From Vicia villosa (taxonomy: Eukaryota > Streptophyta > Magnoliopsida > Fabales > Fabaceae): a stretch of 64,000 nt of DNA. Below the pieces are notes generated by a model, which was not told the origin of the DNA, did no database searches, and saw nothing but the letters and a program-made list of their open reading frames with translations. The position numbers and the translations under genes were made by a program. The stretch is from NCBI RefSeq assembly GCF_029867415.1, contig NW_026705785.1:186001-250000 (forward strand), in the 5' to 3' direction. This document shows, in pieces, positions 44,744 to 57,012 of this stretch; position 1 is the first letter of the stretch; each line of letters starts with the position of its first letter.

Positions 44744-47700
44744 TGACGCTACCGCGAAAATTAACAGAGTCGCCACTTACATATTTATCCTGAAAAGGAA
44801 GGGAATGCCAGCAAACCACAAAACAAAACAACGGTCTCACGACCAGAGAAAAAGGGTAAGGGAGTCGGTTACGCGAGGGGAAGGTATGAGCACCCCTCAC
44901 GCCCATCGTACTCGATGGTATCCACGCCTGTGTCAAAAACTATGGGTGTGTAACAAATCTACGCTAATCTGGACTAAAATGAATGCAAAATGTAGGGAAA
45001 AGAAAGAATTATGCTCGCACGGGCCCTACCCCGCTGCCTACGTATCTGTTTTGCAGAATCAGAGCTACCGTAGCTCGGCTAATTAATTTCTGTTTGTTTT
45101 TACGTTTTTTAGGTGAACGAGTTACATTCACACTCCGCTGCTCGACCTTTGGAGACTTATGCTTGGGAATGGAGCGGAAATAACAAGCTCTTAAGAAAAG
45201 AAAATCAAAGAGTGTGGTTTGTGTTTTAAAAGATGCATGAGGAAGACCTAAGCTAAGGGGGAAAGCTTGCTACCTAATGTTATCATACAAAGGGTACAAG
45301 TCTAAACTAAACTAGCAACCTACGGGGGAAAAGGCAAAAGCATACAATGAGCACACAAACGAGCATCCGCTCGTAAAGCAAACAAACCAACGGTACTGAC
45401 CGAATAGTAGAAAACCGGTCCCGCCATAGCCAAGGGGAGCAGCTCAACCCAAGTCAACCAAGCATTAGACCTCGTGAAAATGATCGGGCCATAGACAAGA
45501 GGGCGGACCCCTCTCAGCAACCAAGCCGTCACGGATCGTAAAGGAAAACGGTGCGTGCGTACACCGAGCATCAACGTCGAACGACGCGAGCTATAAGAAA
45601 GGCGGGGGTCCGGCTACATGAACCCTTTTCCTGACATACTCGATAACAAGATCTTGTGCAGGTTCAGAAGCGAGCAACGCGTAGCGTGCGCATACTGAAC
45701 AGACTCGATGAGACTAGGCGGGGGTTGATTGCTAACCCTTTCCGCATGCCTTCTATGAGGACTTAACGGTGTGCCATATAGGACTTATTACACCGTGACT
45801 CCCTGCCGCAAAGCACAAATGTAAACACACCAACAAAAACAGAGCCTCTTTCGAGGGCTTGGCCAGATGCATGTCTAAGTCCTACTTCTCATGCTAAAGG
45901 ATGATGCGAGAAAGCGGTAAAAGGGACCAGGAGACAATACCGAGCGGATATCAAATCCGCAATGAGCTAGCAACGCAAGCAGAACTAAGATACTTCACGT
46001 AATCTAACATCCAGCAAAGCTAGGAGTCCAGCATAAGCGTCAAAGCGATGCGGTGTGAAAATAAATCACAACCGCTATGTGGTGCGTATAAAACACAACC
46101 ACACAAGCAACCTGCAAGAAATACAATCCAGACAATACAAGAATATACATCTCAATGAATGAGAGATCAGGTGAATTGCATCGGGAATAAGTTCGTGTCC
46201 CACAAATAAAGTGGAACACAACACAAGTCAAGTCGCACCAGAAGCGAATTCGTGTCCCACAAATAAAGTGGAACACGAAGTAATCAAATCACAATCGAAC
46301 CCTCTCAAAGTACCTCGCACATCTCAGCAAACAAATCAGTAATAACAAGGAGACACGCATCCGCCATAGAAAATAATAGAAGTTAAATTCTAATTAAATC
46401 TTAAACAAAAATCTAACAAGATTAAATTGTTTTTTTGTGACATTTTCTTCTAACAATAATAGAACAAAACTATGTAACAAAGCATTTAAATTCTAACAAG
46501 TAAAATATACATGTTATTATTCATTTTTATCATGTTAAAAATCTAACAAAAACTCAAGGATTTATTATGCTAAAAAACAATAGAAAACAAACTAATAAGA
46601 GAAAACTAGTTTAACATGAAATACTATGTACACAGGGGGTGAGAAGTCAGAAAATGGTGGTGCTGGCAGTTGTAAGGGCGCAGCAGCCCAATGGGATGAG
46701 CCCAACAGAGTTTTTGTTCAGTTTTTTGTAGCAATAACCAAAAACAAAGGTGATATGGGCTTCCAGGGAGGGTGTACGGCAGTGATTCAGTGATGGCCCA
46801 AGCAGAGGTTGTTTTTTGTACAATTTATTACACGTTTTGTCAAAAAAGCAAGGTGGTGCAATGGGCTCAGTGAGGGTGTACATACAGTTTCGTTCTTGGC
46901 CCAAGGACATAGTCCACACTCACAGATTTTTTATATTCATTTTTATCCAATTGTTAATCAATGCTAATCCTCATTAATAATAATTAAAACCAGTTAATTC
47001 TAATGTTAATGCAAAAATTGAAAATAAGCAGAAAGGGGGGAATTTAGGGTTTTTTACGTGGGATGTTCACTTCTTCTTCTTCTTCGTGAACTCACGGTGG
47101 CGGTGGAGAGCTCCTCTCCGACGAGAAATCCCCGTCGTGAATCAAAGAACCAACACCATCATCTTTCCCCTCCGCCTCGCTCTTACATACTTTTCTGATC
47201 CAACTCCCATCTCTCCGTTTCAATTTCGTTTTCAAACTCTCCAAGAACTCCAATCAATCCTCTATTCTATCGCGTCTCTCCGCCCTCGCTTTTGATTCAA
47301 ATTGACCGGTACGGTGCTTCTTCGATCTCGAAGGTGAAGACATCGAAGATAAGCGTAACGAGCACAGGTACAATCTCAAGGTCTTTACCTTCATCTTCTT
47401 CTGAGCGTATAATTATCAATGCTTGTAGCGGTATTGTTGTGTCACAGATGCAGAACGAATCCTTCAAACGATATCGGAGAGAACATATATGTGTGAGAGT
47501 TGAAGATTACCGCGAGTTATGAAGGATTGATGAGGAAGCTTTGCGATGAAGAGGTAGAGTCTGATGAAGATTTGCGGCTACATGAAGGAGTTGATGAAGT
47601 GATGCGAAGGTTAACGATAGTTGATTCGTTGTTGATAGTTGAAGATCGTTGCGAGGTATTGCAAAGATGATGAAAAACGGTGATGAAGATGAGAGAAGCT

Positions 47701-48855
47701 TCAAGAGGTAAAGTTTGTTACGTTTCAGGTTAGAAGTTAGTCCAATTTCTGTTACGTTTTCTTTTCGGTTCTCTGAGTTTTTCTGAATCGATTTCCTCTC
47801 TTCTTTTCTGTTTGTGACTTTCTGTTAGGGAGATGATTGCCTTGAAGCTATGGGGATGAAGCTTCAAGGTTATGGTGGAGAAAGGTTCAGGGGGTTTTGT
47901 GGTGATGCTGAATGAATGGAACGAGAGGGAGGTTCTGAGTTTTTGTGTATCTGTTGATTCCTCCTCCCCTTTTCTGTGTAGGTTCCTCAATGATATTATG
48001 GTGGATCGTGTAGTAATCGGAGGATTGAACCGAGGGAGCCTTGAAGATATCAACTGGTGTCCATTCAAAAGGAAGAATGAAGAGAGTTTTTGTGATGAAG
48101 CCCTTAGCTTTCACTGATTTTTCTGTTATGATTCTTTTCTGCCACCGCCATCCCCATTGTCTTTGAATTTGGGCCTCGAGCATATATTATTTTGAAGCTA
48201 AGTGGTTAGAACTGGTATTGAATTTTGTAATGAATATCATGGAAACATGTGATATATTTGGACATTGGATATATTTTTGTATAGCTCTTGTAATTTTGGT
48301 TTTTTTCTAATGGAGTAATGTATTGGACATGTAATGATGGGCTTTTCTTGAATTTGAATGGATGATAACCATAATGATGTGTAGATCTTTAACAAATGAT
48401 TGAATAAAATTGAATGCAATTTGCATCCACACTTGAATGAATTTTTTTGATGAATGATCGGTCATGTCTTAATCTCTTAAACTCGTAACGTGAATATCAA
48501 GAAATCTCGTGCAAATGCTTTTAATGGAACCTTCTACGCTTTTCTTCAATTTTCAAATGCCAAGTTCACCTTAAACTTTTACGTGAAAGTGCCTTCGAAA
48601 CGAATATTGAATCAATGGGCTTGTCTTAATGATCACACGTGACCATTAAATCACAATTAAATCTTGCACAACAAGTTTGCATATGTCTCAGCAAAGCTCA
48701 CACACCATAATCACCCTTTAATTCAATAATCCTCGGTTGAACCGTCTCGAAACAAAGGACACTCTTTATCATTTTTTCTTGATTTTCGAATGACGAAATA
48801 AACGCCATTGATAACTTATAGCACAGAGAAAGAGGGCAAATTTTGGGGTGCAATA
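44744..48855 (-). repeat. 3' LTR of element D
   Basis: Its outer end (44744) reads TGACGCTACC and its inner end GTGCAATA, where the partner has TGTCGCTACC and GTGCAACA. Holds the terminal module (45035-45080, 44875-44898, 44765-44775) and a duplicated hairpin at 46190-46280. Open frames that occur in both LTR copies have no domains. Confidence 0.95.
46190..46280. repeat. Duplicated hairpin in the D LTR
   Basis: TTCGTGTCCCACAAATAAAG plus TGGAACACGAA forms a stem of TTCGTGT/ACACGAA and CCAC/GTGG. It occurs at 46190-46220 (last bases diverged) and perfectly at 46250-46280, and again in the 5' LTR near 58459-58549. Confidence 0.8.
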
Positions 48856-48890
48856 GCTGCCCCTATTCAAACTTCTTGAACCTGACGAGT
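48856..48890 (-). other. Polypurine tract of element D
   Basis: Minus strand GGTTCAAGAAGTTTGAAT, then AGGGGCAGC, abutting the LTR. Same layout as in element C. Confidence 0.8.
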
Positions 48891-49189
48891 GAGAAACGGA
48901 GGTTTCGAACCGTTGAGGTGGAAGGAGATTGAATACCAGAATGAACTCGAAAATTTGCACTCTTGATCAATAGAAGATTCCATCTTGCAATAAGAAGGAA
49001 TGTACCACCCCACAAGCAGGGAGAAAAAACTTCAATTGACCTGGATAATTAAGTAGCTCCAACTTGTGATAAGAAGGAACAGGCAACCCCATTGCTGAGG
49101 GAAAAACTTCAATTGGTCTGGGCACCAAGAGAAGGTCAACATCTTCGGTTGATCTGTGTATCAAAACGAAATAGATGTCTTTGGCCGAT

Positions 49190-50300
49190 CTGAATATCGG
49201 AAATAAGAATGTCTTCAACTGATCTGGGGACATCAGGACTGAGCAGACATGTCTTCTTCTGGCGAAAGTAAATCGTCAGGTGGGTGGATATCCTCAACTG
49301 ATCGGAAACATCAGGATTGTGCCTTCTACTGATCTGGGGACATCAGGAAGAAAAATGGATATCCTCAACCGATCTGGGGGCATCGGGAATTTTAAAGAAT
49401 GCTTTCAACTGATCTGGGGGCATCAGGACTGAGCAAGCAAGTCTTCTTCCGACGAAAATAAATCGTCAGCTGGGTGGAAGTCCTCAACTGATCGGAAACA
49501 TCAGGATTGTGCCTTCTACTGATCTGGGGGCATCAGGAAGAAAATGGACCTCCTCAACCGATCCGGGGGCATCGGGAATCAAGATTGTCTTCAACTGATC
49601 TGTGGACATCAGGACTGAGCAGACGTATCTTCTTCTGAACGAACTAAATCGTCAGGGGATGGATATTTTCCGACTGATCTGGGGCATCAGAGGGCTTGCT
49701 CCTTCGGAAGATCTTAGAGATCCGGAGGCGGTTCTTTCAACTGAACTGAATTTCAGGATAAGAACAAATATCCTCAACCGATCTGGGGACATCGGGAATA
49801 GGAGTGTCTTCAACTGACCTGGCGATATCAGGAATAATAGACAGTCCTCTTCTGATGAATTAAATCATCAGGAGATATCTCCGACTGATCTGAGGCATCA
49901 GTGGGCTAGCTCCTTAGGAAGATCTTGGGAGATCCGGAGGCGATTCCTTCAACTAATCTGGATACTAGGATAGGAACAAATATCTCTTCCGAACTGTGTA
50001 CGCCGGGGAAAGAATGCCTTTAAACTGATCTAGACATGATGCTAGAAAATAAGTAGGACAATCTTCATCTGAAAGACAAAGTCAATCAGGTAGACATCTC
50101 CATCTGATCTGATGATATCAGTGGCTTGCTCCTTCGTAAGACCACGGGGATCCGGAGGCGGTTCCTTCAACTAATCTGAATCTGAATATTAGGAAAGGAA
50201 CATATGTTTCTTCCGAACTGTGTGCGCCGGGAATGGAATGTCTTCAATGGATGAATTGACAATCCTCTTCTGATCTCAATATCAGGATAACGGCCGTAAT
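49190..50300 (-). repeat. 3'-UTR array of element D: CTGAT...ATCAG hairpin repeats
   Basis: Recurrent 16-21 nt inverted repeats in several sequence versions, such as CTGATCTGGGGACATCAG (49219-49236), CCGATCTGGGGGCATCGG (49369-49386), CTGAACTGAATTTCAG (49741-49756) and CTGATGAATTAAATCATCAG (49852-49871). They are joined by TCTTC- and TCCTC-containing linkers. Higher-order repetition of the whole series is visible. Confidence 0.85.
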
Positions 50301-50489
50301 GATTAGGCGAATATTGCTCTCTAGGGGAGAATTTGAACCTGGATAAACTTTCCTGCAGAAAGAAATAGATATGATATGATTTATGCATGATGCATGTATG
50401 AATGTTTATGGAATGACGTTCCTGAGAAGGAAGACGCTATACGCTTTTAGAATGTATTGCGAATGATGAATGATTCGGACGTTGCTTGG

Positions 50490-51330
50490 GGACACAACGG
50501 AGGAGCACTGAATTGCTGAAGAAGTCCTGGAGAGAGTATAGAACTCTACAGGGAGGACAAGACGAGTGACTAGAAGTCACAAACTGCGAGCTGGCAAAGA
50601 TGGATCAGAAATCTGCTGGAGAGGATCAAATTTGGATGCGAGCTCTGTTTGGGGAATAAATCCTGCTTGGGTAGTATGAACATCACAATTGACCGCTTGG
50701 GGAATACCCTGGCAACTTCACTAGAGAAGCAAATTCTCGACACTCTGGGGATGTGGAGATAAGGGCAAGTCATGGAGACAACTCTGATGAGGAGTGACCA
50801 ACTTGCTTGTGCGGAACGTATTCCGCTAGGGAAATCCATGACGGACACAGATTCAGCTGAGGATACATGTGAATCTTCGCTGAGGAAAGATTCAGTGGGG
50901 AAGATGAATACTTATCCATAGTGATCCACTGAGATGATAAGAAACCCGTTGGGGATAAGGAACTTAGCATAAGAACCTTTTGTTAGGACAACTCCACTGG
51001 GGAATAAGATGACTCTCTTGGGGAAATCAGGTCAATCTGTTGGGGAGAGAGACACTCTACTGGGGAAAGTGAGGCATTTGGGCAAGGAACCTCATTAAGA
51101 GCTTGCTGGGGAATCAGATACCATTCCATCATGATTCAACTTAGGAGAAGATATTCCACTAGGGAATAAGGCTTCTGAAGCACGAAGATTGCATTGAGAT
51201 GTACTTTGTTGAGGATGTGAGAATCCTGGAGCAAAGAAAGTCTCATCTGAAAGTACTCAGCTGGGGAGTGAGAATCTTTCATTAGGAAGCACTCGGCTGG
51301 GGAGTGAGGATATCTCATTAGGCTAGATCC
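50490..51330 (-). repeat. Degenerate CTTGGGGAA-type repeats in element D
   Basis: YTGGGGAA or close variants recur every 25-45 bases between the two regular arrays. No reading frame is preserved, so this is probably an older, decayed array. Confidence 0.55.
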
Positions 51331-51697
51331 GCCACCGTGCTGATGTGATGCGCTCAAAATGATGTACCCACAACGGGAAAATGCAAGAGCAAACTGATTG
51401 CCAGACAACTTGAGCTTTGAAATTTTCCATACAAGTGTTGGATTCAATGAGCTGATAGGTAAGCAATGATTAAAACACCAAATAAGTATCGGCCGGAGTA
51501 TCAAACAGGCATTGGTTTTCCGAGAGAGTGCCACCAGGAAGTGAGCTTAAGAGGTCAAGCAAGTGTTGACTTCAAAAGGACCAAACAGGCATTGGCGTTC
51601 ATATTTCTGCATATTCGTGCTGATTATAAAGATGCCAATCAAGTAATGGGCCTACAGACACATTGGAGTGTATATGACAACCATCCGCAATCGTTGG

Positions 51698-52495
51698 AAA
51701 CTCACGACACGAGGGTCGGAAAGGAAACAAACTCACGACTCGAGGGTCGGAAAGAAGGTAAACTCACGACACGAGGGTCAGAAAGGAATCAACTCACGAC
51801 TCGAGGGTCGGAAAGGAGGTAAACTCACGACTCGAGGGTCGGAAAGGAGACAAACTCACGACTCGAGGGTCGGAAAGGAGATAAACTCACGACTCGAGGG
51901 TCGGAAAGGGATCAAACTCACGACTCGAGGGTCGGAAAGGGATCAAATTCACGACTCGAGGGTCGGAAAGGGATCAAACTCACGACTCGAGGGTCGGAAA
52001 GGAATCAAACTCACGACACGAGGGTCGGAAAGGAGATAAACTCACGACTCGAGAGTCGGAAAGGAATCAAACTCACGACACGAGGGTCGGAAAGGAGATA
52101 TACTCACGACTCGATGGTCAGAAAGGAGATAAACTCATGACACGAGGGTCGAAAAGGAATCAAACTCACGACACGAGGGTCGGAAAGGAGATAAACTCAC
52201 GACGCGAGGGTCGGAAATGAGATAAACTCACGACTCGAGGGTCGGAAAGGAATCAAACTCACGATGCGAGGGTCGGAAAAGAGATCAAACTCACGACGCG
52301 AGGGTCGGAAAGGAGATAAACTCACGACTCGAGGGTCGGAAAGGAGATAAACTCACGACTCGAGGGTCGGAAAAGAGATCAAGCTCACGACGCGAGGGTC
52401 GGAAAGGAGATCAAACTCACGATGCGAGGGTCAGAAAGCAAAGAACTCACAACATGAGGGTTGGAAACTCACGACTCGAGGGTCGGAAAGCAGAT
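51698..52495 (-). repeat. 31-bp minisatellite in the 3' UTR of element D
   Basis: About 25 units of CTCACGACTCGAGGGTCGG plus AAAGGAGATAAA or close variants; starts are exactly 31 bp apart at 51792, 51823, 51854 and 51885. Main variants are GACTCGAGG, GACACGAGG and GACGCGAGG. An open frame across it is a by-product. Confidence 0.92.
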
Positions 52496-52509
52496 GAACT
52501 CGATGTCCA

Positions 52510-54590
52510 CATGACATGACTCTGGTTGAGGTATACCGATAAGAAACGGTTGCAACATCTGGAAGAGATCTGAAAATCACACTGAAATGCGAAGATGCCA
52601 CTGAAGATTGGACTTTCAGCTTCAGACCATTGAGGATGACAACCCTGATGGTTCTAAAGTTCATAAGTTGTTTAGCTCACACCTGAACTTTAAACTGAAC
52701 ACCTTCTGAGGAGAATAAAATGCCAATGCATAGTGTCTTGCCCCAGCTTGTAAGGACTTTGAAGAAATCCGTCTTGTAAGGACCTTTTGTAAATATCAAA
52801 CTGACTTGCCCCAGTATCAAGTATTTTGGCACCATGCCCCTGTCTGACTTGTATTGTAGGTAGCTTCAGCTACGCTTGGGTGAATGCCCCTGATTGCTTA
52901 GCATTTTGAGAGATTCTTCGAATCTTGACCTGATTGCCTCAGATTGAGTGAAAACTTGCTCGACAGAGTATTCAAATGCTTCTGTGCCCCTGAAGGTGAT
53001 CAGACTTTGAGATATTCTTGCTTCAACTCACCGGAGTTCTGAAGACAACTTTGCCCTTCGGGAGGATACAAATTTTTGTCTGAAGTTCATGATGGAAACT
53101 TTCTTGATGTCAAGCACTTATTCACATGCAAAGAATGTTTATTATGAGAAATATAATTCTAATGCAAAGAGTATGTTTGTCTTGAAGTTTAAAGAAACTT
53201 TTTGGAAAGATGTTGTAACATCGAGTTTTTATGAAAGAAAGAAAAGATGGTGTGATACCAACCCAAGCATTTAGCGGATCTCCTAGGAGTCAGCTTACCG
53301 TATTCTCGTGTATAGTCTTCTTTCAAATTAACACTGCTTCAATTAGGACTTTCAAGGGTTGTAACGTGGCCAGGTTCACGGTTTGCGAAAAAAAGATTTT
53401 TAGGCTCAAATTATTTGGTGCCCACCCCCTTCGTGATGTTCTCCACTCCTAAGTTCAGTTAACTTGATACGAGCATTCATCTTTCAAGAGGAGTTTGGAA
53501 ATGATTGAGGAGTCAATGAGGTCTTCTGGACACGGCCGTCACTTTACCTTTTGTTTTTGGTGTCTGATCACACGACTTTGTTCTTTGTTGAGGATTCTTA
53601 TTTTGTAATCCTTGTTTTGTTTTCTCTTTTCCTTTCTTTTTTGTTTCCCTAAATTTTGCCTGGACAAATTCTTTTGAATTTTGAGTTGGATGTTCAGCGG
53701 GATGCCCTAACTTTTGCCTAAGTCACTTATTTTCAAGTTGTTGACTTAGCGAGCTTTTCTTTCTTTTTTTTTTCTTTCTTTTTGATTCATTCTTTTCTTT
53801 TGAACAAGTCGTGTGATCCTGAATCTCAGATTTGTTGGAAGTGCATAGTGACTTCCTGAGTCTTTGATTGATGAAGAATTACTATTGTGGTATCGTCATA
53901 TTTTGACCTCCTGATGTGAGGGATAAACCACAACGGCTTTGATGTTGGTCTCGACCTCCTGATGTGAGGGATAAATTTGATGTCTCAACCTCATGAGGTG
54001 AGGGATAATCGTTGTGGATTGGACTTTCCTCAATCTTTTCAAGGATAGCCATTGTTGTATCTTTAGATGTGTGCTCCTGATGAATTTTGAATGCTCAATC
54101 AGGTTAACTGAATACTACCCGCCCCAGGGTTAAATGTGAGGGTTTTTTTGTATAGAAAAGAAACTCCTACTTCAAGGCTCAAAGGGGTTAACGAAGGTCT
54201 ATCTCCCTTATATCTCCAGTGTTTGGGAATTTGAAACAATGCCTGTACATCATCAACAGGGTTCTACTCAAAAGCATACCATTTGAGGTTTTTGGTATTA
54301 TGTTCATCATTCTCCCTACGGAGTTATCATGCTTTGTTAACAAGAGTTAAGTATCACAAAAAGCATATAAAAACATATATGAGCAAAAGCGAATGGATTT
54401 TTTCAAGACAAACATATCCTATGCATTATGATTATAGTTCAAAAACAAACAAGTTTTGCATGCAACAGTATTGAACAAAACAAGAAAACTTAAACATGAA
54501 CATGCACGATGATTTAAGAATTGCCAATGTTGAGGAGATCTTCTCCGTATGGACTTATTGCTTCAAAAGATCCGTTGCGTTAAAGGAGAA
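52510..54590 (-). other. Interior of element D: pol/3'-UTR remnant without coding frame
   Basis: Includes the blocks shared with C (53335-53460 and 54140-54280). Also present are three CCTCCTGATGTGAGGGATAA or CCTCATGAGGTGAGGGATAA copies (about 53910, 53967 and 53989) and T-rich linkers near 53580-53800. No RT or integrase motif was found. Confidence 0.6.
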
Positions 54591-54599
54591 CTTCAATTC

Positions 54600-55940
54600 T
54601 GGTCCTCAAGTGCGAATGTGATAGTCTCGGTGTCAATCAGGTCTTGAACCTTGTCTTTGAATGACTGACAACCTTCAATCCGATAACCAAGTGCCCCCAG
54701 AGTGGAAAGCACACCCAACATATCATATGTTTCTGTAGAACACTTTAGATTACTCCCCAGCAGAAGATTCCGGCAAAGTCATACAGAAGTTGCAAGTGTC
54801 CAGCTTCAGGGATTTGAGTTGTGCAAGTGGTGCACAAACTCAAGATACAAGGCGTCTTGCTTATCCCTCGGTCGGGAGCCCTAAAATACAGCGACTGGAG
54901 TTTGTAGAATGCTTTAGGGATTTGAGCTTCCAATGATGCGAACTCAAGAACACGGAGTCTTACTTATCCCTCGGTCGAGAGCCCTAAACATAGTTGCTGG
55001 AACAGAAAACACCATCATGAATGGAGAAAACTTGTATTACTATCAGCGAACAATAATAGCCTCTGATGCTTGGCTATCAAAGTCATTACTTGGAACATAC
55101 AACAGTTGTTGGGAAGGAAGCCTCTGGCAGTACAAGTTGCAAGTGATTCTCATGAGTTATTCATTGAGGAGAACAAACATTTTACTTGCAGCAAATAAAA
55201 TGGGATTGACCAGTAGAAACCATTATGAATAAACTCAAACATCTCTGCATCGAGCGAGTCCTGGACTCTTTGTACCTCAACACCTTGTAAGGTTTGACAT
55301 TATGATCAGGTGCCTCGAGAATGGAAAACACTGAGTATTGTCATCGAAATCAGGAGAGTTATCCTTGGTGAGAAAGATCCAAAGCAACAGATCTTAACCA
55401 ATTGAAATTCCAATCAAGCAGGGAAGCAACTAATCATAAGGCATTAGGATTCTCGCCAGCTTGTTTCTCTTACTCTTTTTCTGTCTCTGTTGACAAGCGA
55501 ATGCTACTGAAAAGGAACCTCCAAGAGGAGGTGACCCAAGATATGAAGCGGAACCTTGCGAATGAGAGGTGTCTCTGCATAACACTTTTGGTTATTGTCT
55601 GGTAGAATATTCTGGAGAAGTCACACGGCATTTGTAAGTGCTTTAGGGATTCGAGCAATGCAAATGGTGCAATGCTCAAGATAGACAATGTCTTGCTTAT
55701 CCCTCGTGCGGGAGCCCCAAGCAACTTCAAAGACTTGTAGATCCTAACATCATAACCAGGTGCCCCAAGATAGAATTCACACCTAGTGTCATCATCATCA
55801 AGCATAGGATTTGTAAACATCCACCCAGTATGGAGCTTAACCAGTTGCAAATAAAGCAAGCATGAAAGCAAATGAGCATAAGACAAGTCTTCATAGATAA
55901 CCCCAACTGAGCTTTCCTCTTGGTCACCCCACAAAGTTGT
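54600..55940 (-). pseudogene. Triplicated gag zinc-knuckle remnant of element D
   Basis: Three separate minus-strand stretches resemble the Ogre Gag knuckle C-x-F-H-x-G-A-x-G-H-x4-C. They are GALGYRIEGCQSFKDKVQDL (about 54690-54630); a broken version around 55345-55300; and CEFYLGAPGYDVRIYKSLK (about 55790-55730). Between them a GGGCTCCCGACCGAGGGATA-like segment also recurs three times (about 54870, 54975 and 55700). Key ligands are changed in each copy and frames are broken. Confidence 0.6.
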
Positions 55941-56990
55941 TTCATGACTAATCTCTGAACAAACAATAAGAACAAGTCGAGTCTATGAGTCTGGTGAGAG
56001 TACCAAGTCTGAATAAGAAATCCTCAATCCTGAACACCTGTTATGCATGAAATGTATGAGATGCATGATATGAATGCAATGCCATGTTCATCCGATTTCC
56101 AAGGAATCCTCATGTTTTGATTTTTTAGAAAGCAAGAGATGGAAAAGCTCGACACGAGGCTTAAAGATACAATTCCTTGGAAATGAGAGGAACATGTATG
56201 CTAGTTATTTTTTGTACATCATTTTTTTGTAAAGTAGATATGCATTGATGCAAGATGGTGGGACTTTGGATGTCTCCCACCGGACATGTCTGGATTGCCG
56301 GTAATACACATAGTACAAAGCCAAAGGTTCGGCCCCAAATGATATACCACTCGGAACATAGAATGTCAATCCACGGAACCAAAGCCCATAGTCAATAACA
56401 CACTGGAATAGAACACATATTACCACTCGAACAAGAACCATAGTACCCCACGAACAAGAACCAACAGTACACTCGAACGAGAACAGCAGTAACCCACGAA
56501 CAAGAACAGCGGTAACCCACGAACGAGAACAGCGGTCACCAACAATGTACCTGTTAAATGATCATTGATTCCCGCCCCACTCACAGGTAAAATCTAGGCC
56601 AAGGTAAGGTCATGAAACACAGTATACGGTCCGCCCGAAGGTAAGCATCATCACAGCGCGGAAGCGGGTGACGATAATACCTCCGTTTGAAACCACTACT
56701 CTGCTTGTGGTCACATAATCCATCCCGAGACGTACACCTCGAGACAAACCATGCTCCCACTCTATCCTAGGGTTCCTATGGTTCACACATAGCCTGGGTA
56801 TTGGGCCTTTTACCTCTTGAAACACCCACCCAACAGAGATCCAGACAGTCCAGAATATGATGCAGAAAAGTAAAAGCGCACATAGGATGCAATGCAAACA
56901 GATAAATATGCAAAGCAGTAAAAACACCCAATGATAAACACACAAGCGCTAGGATCGACTTGCTGAGTCCGGACCAACAACAGGTCAAGA
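55941..56990 (-). other. Leader of element D with a 23-bp tandem repeat
   Basis: Region between the primer site and the gag remnants. Units CCCACGAACAAGAACAGCGG lie at exactly 23-bp steps (56424, 56447, 56470, 56493, 56516). No Gag start like that of element C was found. Confidence 0.6.
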
Positions 56991-56992
56991 CG

Positions 56993-57010
56993 TCCCCAGC
57001 AGAGTCGCCA
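56993..57010 (-). other. Primer-binding site of element D (tRNA-Arg type)
   Basis: Minus-strand TGGCGACTCTGCTGGGGA, separated from the LTR by GC exactly as in element C. Confidence 0.92.
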
Positions 57011-57012
57011 GC

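Noticed and set aside
44661..45086. 141-residue frame spanning the D element boundary
   Set aside because: It starts in flanking DNA and runs into the LTR; the LTR part recurs at 56960-57187 and has no domain.
47730..48183. Open frames of 98 and 112 residues, repeated at 59999-60452
   Set aside because: They occur in both D LTRs, in overlapping frames on both strands, without any recognised domain; they are by-products of LTR sequence.
51668..52039. 123-residue open frame across the 31-bp repeats
   Set aside because: The unit length is not a multiple of three, so the frame merely cycles through all three readings of the repeat. It is on the strand opposite the element's transcript.
51698..52495. 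CRISPR array
   Set aside because: Units are continuous 31-bp tandem repeats without unique spacers, inside a plant retrotransposon.
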